Source: Clostridiales bacterium (lineage in GTDB: Bacteria; Bacillota; Clostridia; Oscillospirales; QAMX01). Taken from it: a stretch of DNA of 7,745 nucleotides. Of the stretch, positions 6,588 to 7,745 are shown piece after piece. The notes beneath the pieces were generated by a model. The model was not told where the DNA came from and made no database searches. It saw only the letters and a list, made by a program, of their open reading frames with translations. The position numbers and the translations under genes were made by a program. The stretch lies in assembly GCA_003149835.1 (NCBI GenBank), contig QAMX01000142.1, positions 1 to 7,745 of the forward strand, in the 5' to 3' direction. Every line of letters begins with the position of its first letter. The stretch's first letter is position 1.

Positions 6588-7492
6588 CGGCGGTCGAGCT
6601 GAGCGGCGTGACGCTGAAAAATCCGCTCATCGCCGCGAGCGGGACGTTTGGCTACGGCTATGAGATGGCCGAGCTTTTCGACATCAACTGTATCGGCGGC
6701 ATTTCCTTTAAGGGCACGACGCGCGAGCCGCGCTTCGGAAATCCGACGCCGCGCATCGCCGAGACCCCTTCGGGGATGCTGAACGCCGTCGGCCTGCAAA
6801 ACCCGGGCATCGACGCGGTGATTGAAGGCGAGCTGCCGAAAATGCGCGCCTGCTTTCATGGCGCGGTCATCGCCAACATCGGCGGCTTCTCCGTGGAGGA
6901 ATACGCGGAATGCTGCGAAAAGATCGGCGCGGCCGAGGGCGTTTCGCTCGTCGAGGTCAACATCAGCTGCCCCAACGTCCACGACGGCGGCATGAGCTTC
7001 GGCACCTCGCCCGCCGCGGCCGAGGCGGTGACAAAGGCCGTGCGGCGCGCGACGAAAAAGCCCGTCTACATCAAGCTCAGCCCCAACGTCACGGATATCG
7101 CCGAGATCGCGCGCGCCTGCGAGGCCGGCGGCGCCGACGGGGTGAGCCTGATTAACACCCTGCTCGGGATGCGCATCGACCTCAAAAGAAGGCGGCCGGT
7201 GCTCGCCAATACGGCGGGCGGCCTGTCGGGGCGGGCCGTCCTGCCGGTGGCGCTGCGCTGCGTCTGGCAGGTCTACGAGGCGGTGTCGATCCCGATTATC
7301 GGCATGGGCGGCGTTTCGACGGCAAAGGACGTGTTGGAAATGATGCTCGCCGGGGCGCGCGCCGTGCAGGTGGGCGCGGCGACGCTGGTTGATCCCTTTG
7401 CGCTGCGCGACATCGCCGCGGCGCTGCCGGAGGAAATGCAAAAATACGGAATTCACGATATCAACGAAATCATTGGAGGTGCGCACAGTTGA
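6581..7492 (+). CDS. pyrD: Dihydroorotate dehydrogenase, type 1B catalytic subunit
   Basis: This FMN-containing cytosolic enzyme oxidises dihydroorotate to orotate and, with PyrK, uses NAD+ as acceptor. The product is 303 aa, typical for the family. Visible motifs are [13 protein letters not shown] (14-26), the FMN-binding K44 in [15 protein letters not shown] (68-76), [11 protein letters not shown] with catalytic C130 (type 1 enzymes use Cys), [11 protein letters not shown] (163-173), [10 protein letters not shown] (191-200), GGLSG (213-217) and the phosphate-binding [10 protein letters not shown] (241-250). The pair of C130 and an adjacent PyrK separates it from types 1A and 2. GGGGGAG ends 6 nt before the ATG; a GTG at 6584 is a less likely start. 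Two small departures are Arg218 after GGLSG, where Pro is usual, and VGAATLVDP in place of the common VGTANFVDP. Its stop overlaps the pyrF start. Confidence 0.97.
   Translation: MVTAVELSGVTLKNPLIAASGTFGYGYEMAELFDINCIGGISFKGTTREPRFGNPTPRIAETPSGMLNAVGLQNPGIDAVIEGELPKMRACFHGAVIANIGGFSVEEYAECCEKIGAAEGVSLVEVNISCPNVHDGGMSFGTSPAAAEAVTKAVRRATKKPVYIKLSPNVTDIAEIARACEAGGADGVSLINTLLGMRIDLKRRRPVLANTAGGLSGRAVLPVALRCVWQVYEAVSIPIIGMGGVSTAKDVLEMMLAGARAVQVGAATLVDPFALRDIAAALPEEMQKYGIHDINEIIGGAHS
7475..7480 (+). promoter_or_regulatory. Strong Shine-Dalgarno site for a TTG start of pyrF
   Basis: GGAGGT lies inside the 3' end of pyrD, 8 nt ahead of the TTG at 7489-7491. It identifies the pyrF start, which would be missed if only ATG or GTG were considered. 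Confidence 0.88.
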
Positions 7493-7745
7493 AGAGAGAC
7501 GTCATCATCGCCGCCGATTTCAGCGGCCGGCGCGAGGTTTTTGAGTTCCTCGACGCGTTCGGGGAGGAACGGCCGTTTTTAAAAATCGGCATGGAGCTTT
7601 ACTATGCCGAGGGGCCGGAGATTGTCCGCGCGCTCAAAGAGCGCGGACACCGCATTTTTCTGGATTTGAAGCTGCATGACATCCCCAACACCGTTTCCAA
7701 GGCCATGCGCGTGCTCTCCTCGCTGGAAGCGGACATGGTCAACCT
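7489..7745 (+). CDS. pyrF: Orotidine 5'-phosphate decarboxylase (PyrF), N-terminal part, cut by window end
   Basis: This enzyme decarboxylates OMP to UMP, the last step of the pathway. Only 85 codons plus two bases are present; the full protein is about 235-240 aa. The frame reads [27 protein letters not shown] and [18 protein letters not shown], which aligns closely with Bacillus PyrF. The catalytic residues seen are D10, K32 and the D59-x-K61-x-x-D64 charge network, so the visible part is intact. It belongs to the short bacterial group 1 type, as in Bacillus, rather than the longer Mycobacterium/Myxococcus type. The TTG start overlaps the pyrD stop by 4 nt (TTGA), which suggests coupled translation. 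Confidence 0.95.
   Translation, partial: MKRDVIIAADFSGRREVFEFLDAFGEERPFLKIGMELYYAEGPEIVRALKERGHRIFLDLKLHDIPNTVSKAMRVLSSLEADMVN

Noticed and set aside
6389..7486. A 365-codon minus-strand open frame opposite pyrK and pyrD
   Set aside because: It mirrors the conserved plus-strand pyrD, and its product looks like typical antisense translation.

Overview
The window is one uninterrupted plus-strand operon for de novo pyrimidine (UMP) biosynthesis, in the order pyrC - carA - carB - [43-codon ORF] - pyrK - pyrD - pyrF. The last gene is cut by the window end. Every large gene is recognisable along its whole length and keeps its catalytic motifs. The set covers carbamoyl phosphate synthesis (CarA/CarB), dihydroorotase (PyrC), the NAD-linked two-subunit dihydroorotate dehydrogenase (PyrD type 1B with PyrK) and OMP decarboxylase (PyrF). 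Aspartate carbamoyltransferase (pyrB), orotate phosphoribosyltransferase (pyrE) and a pyrR regulator are not in view and must lie outside the window.

Organism: PyrK with a type 1B PyrD, strong GGAGG-type Shine-Dalgarno sites, use of TTG and GTG starts, and protein sequences close to Gram-positive homologues all point to Bacillota. High G+C (about 65-75% in most lines counted by hand) together with the clostridial style of the proteins suggests a GC-rich Clostridia lineage such as Oscillospirales. This is inference; there is no rRNA or other taxonomic marker here.

Layout: positions 1-71 hold a likely extended -10 promoter element and a short leader. pyrC starts at a TTG at 72. carA overlaps the end of pyrC by 25 nt. 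A 111-nt gap with a long imperfect stem-loop separates carA from carB. A 199-nt gap between carB and pyrK contains a 43-codon ORF that resembles the C-terminus of a sialidase/BNR-repeat protein and may be a gene relic. pyrK, pyrD and pyrF are packed with 7-nt and 4-nt overlaps, consistent with translational coupling of the two dehydrogenase subunits.

This is mostly a conventional housekeeping operon and I see no evidence for a new biological system. The points worth a second look are the sialidase-like relic, the carA-carB hairpin, an abrupt base-composition shift inside pyrC, and shortened loops in PyrC, CarA and CarB, including loss of the usual loop right after the CarA glutaminase His-Pro-Glu motif.
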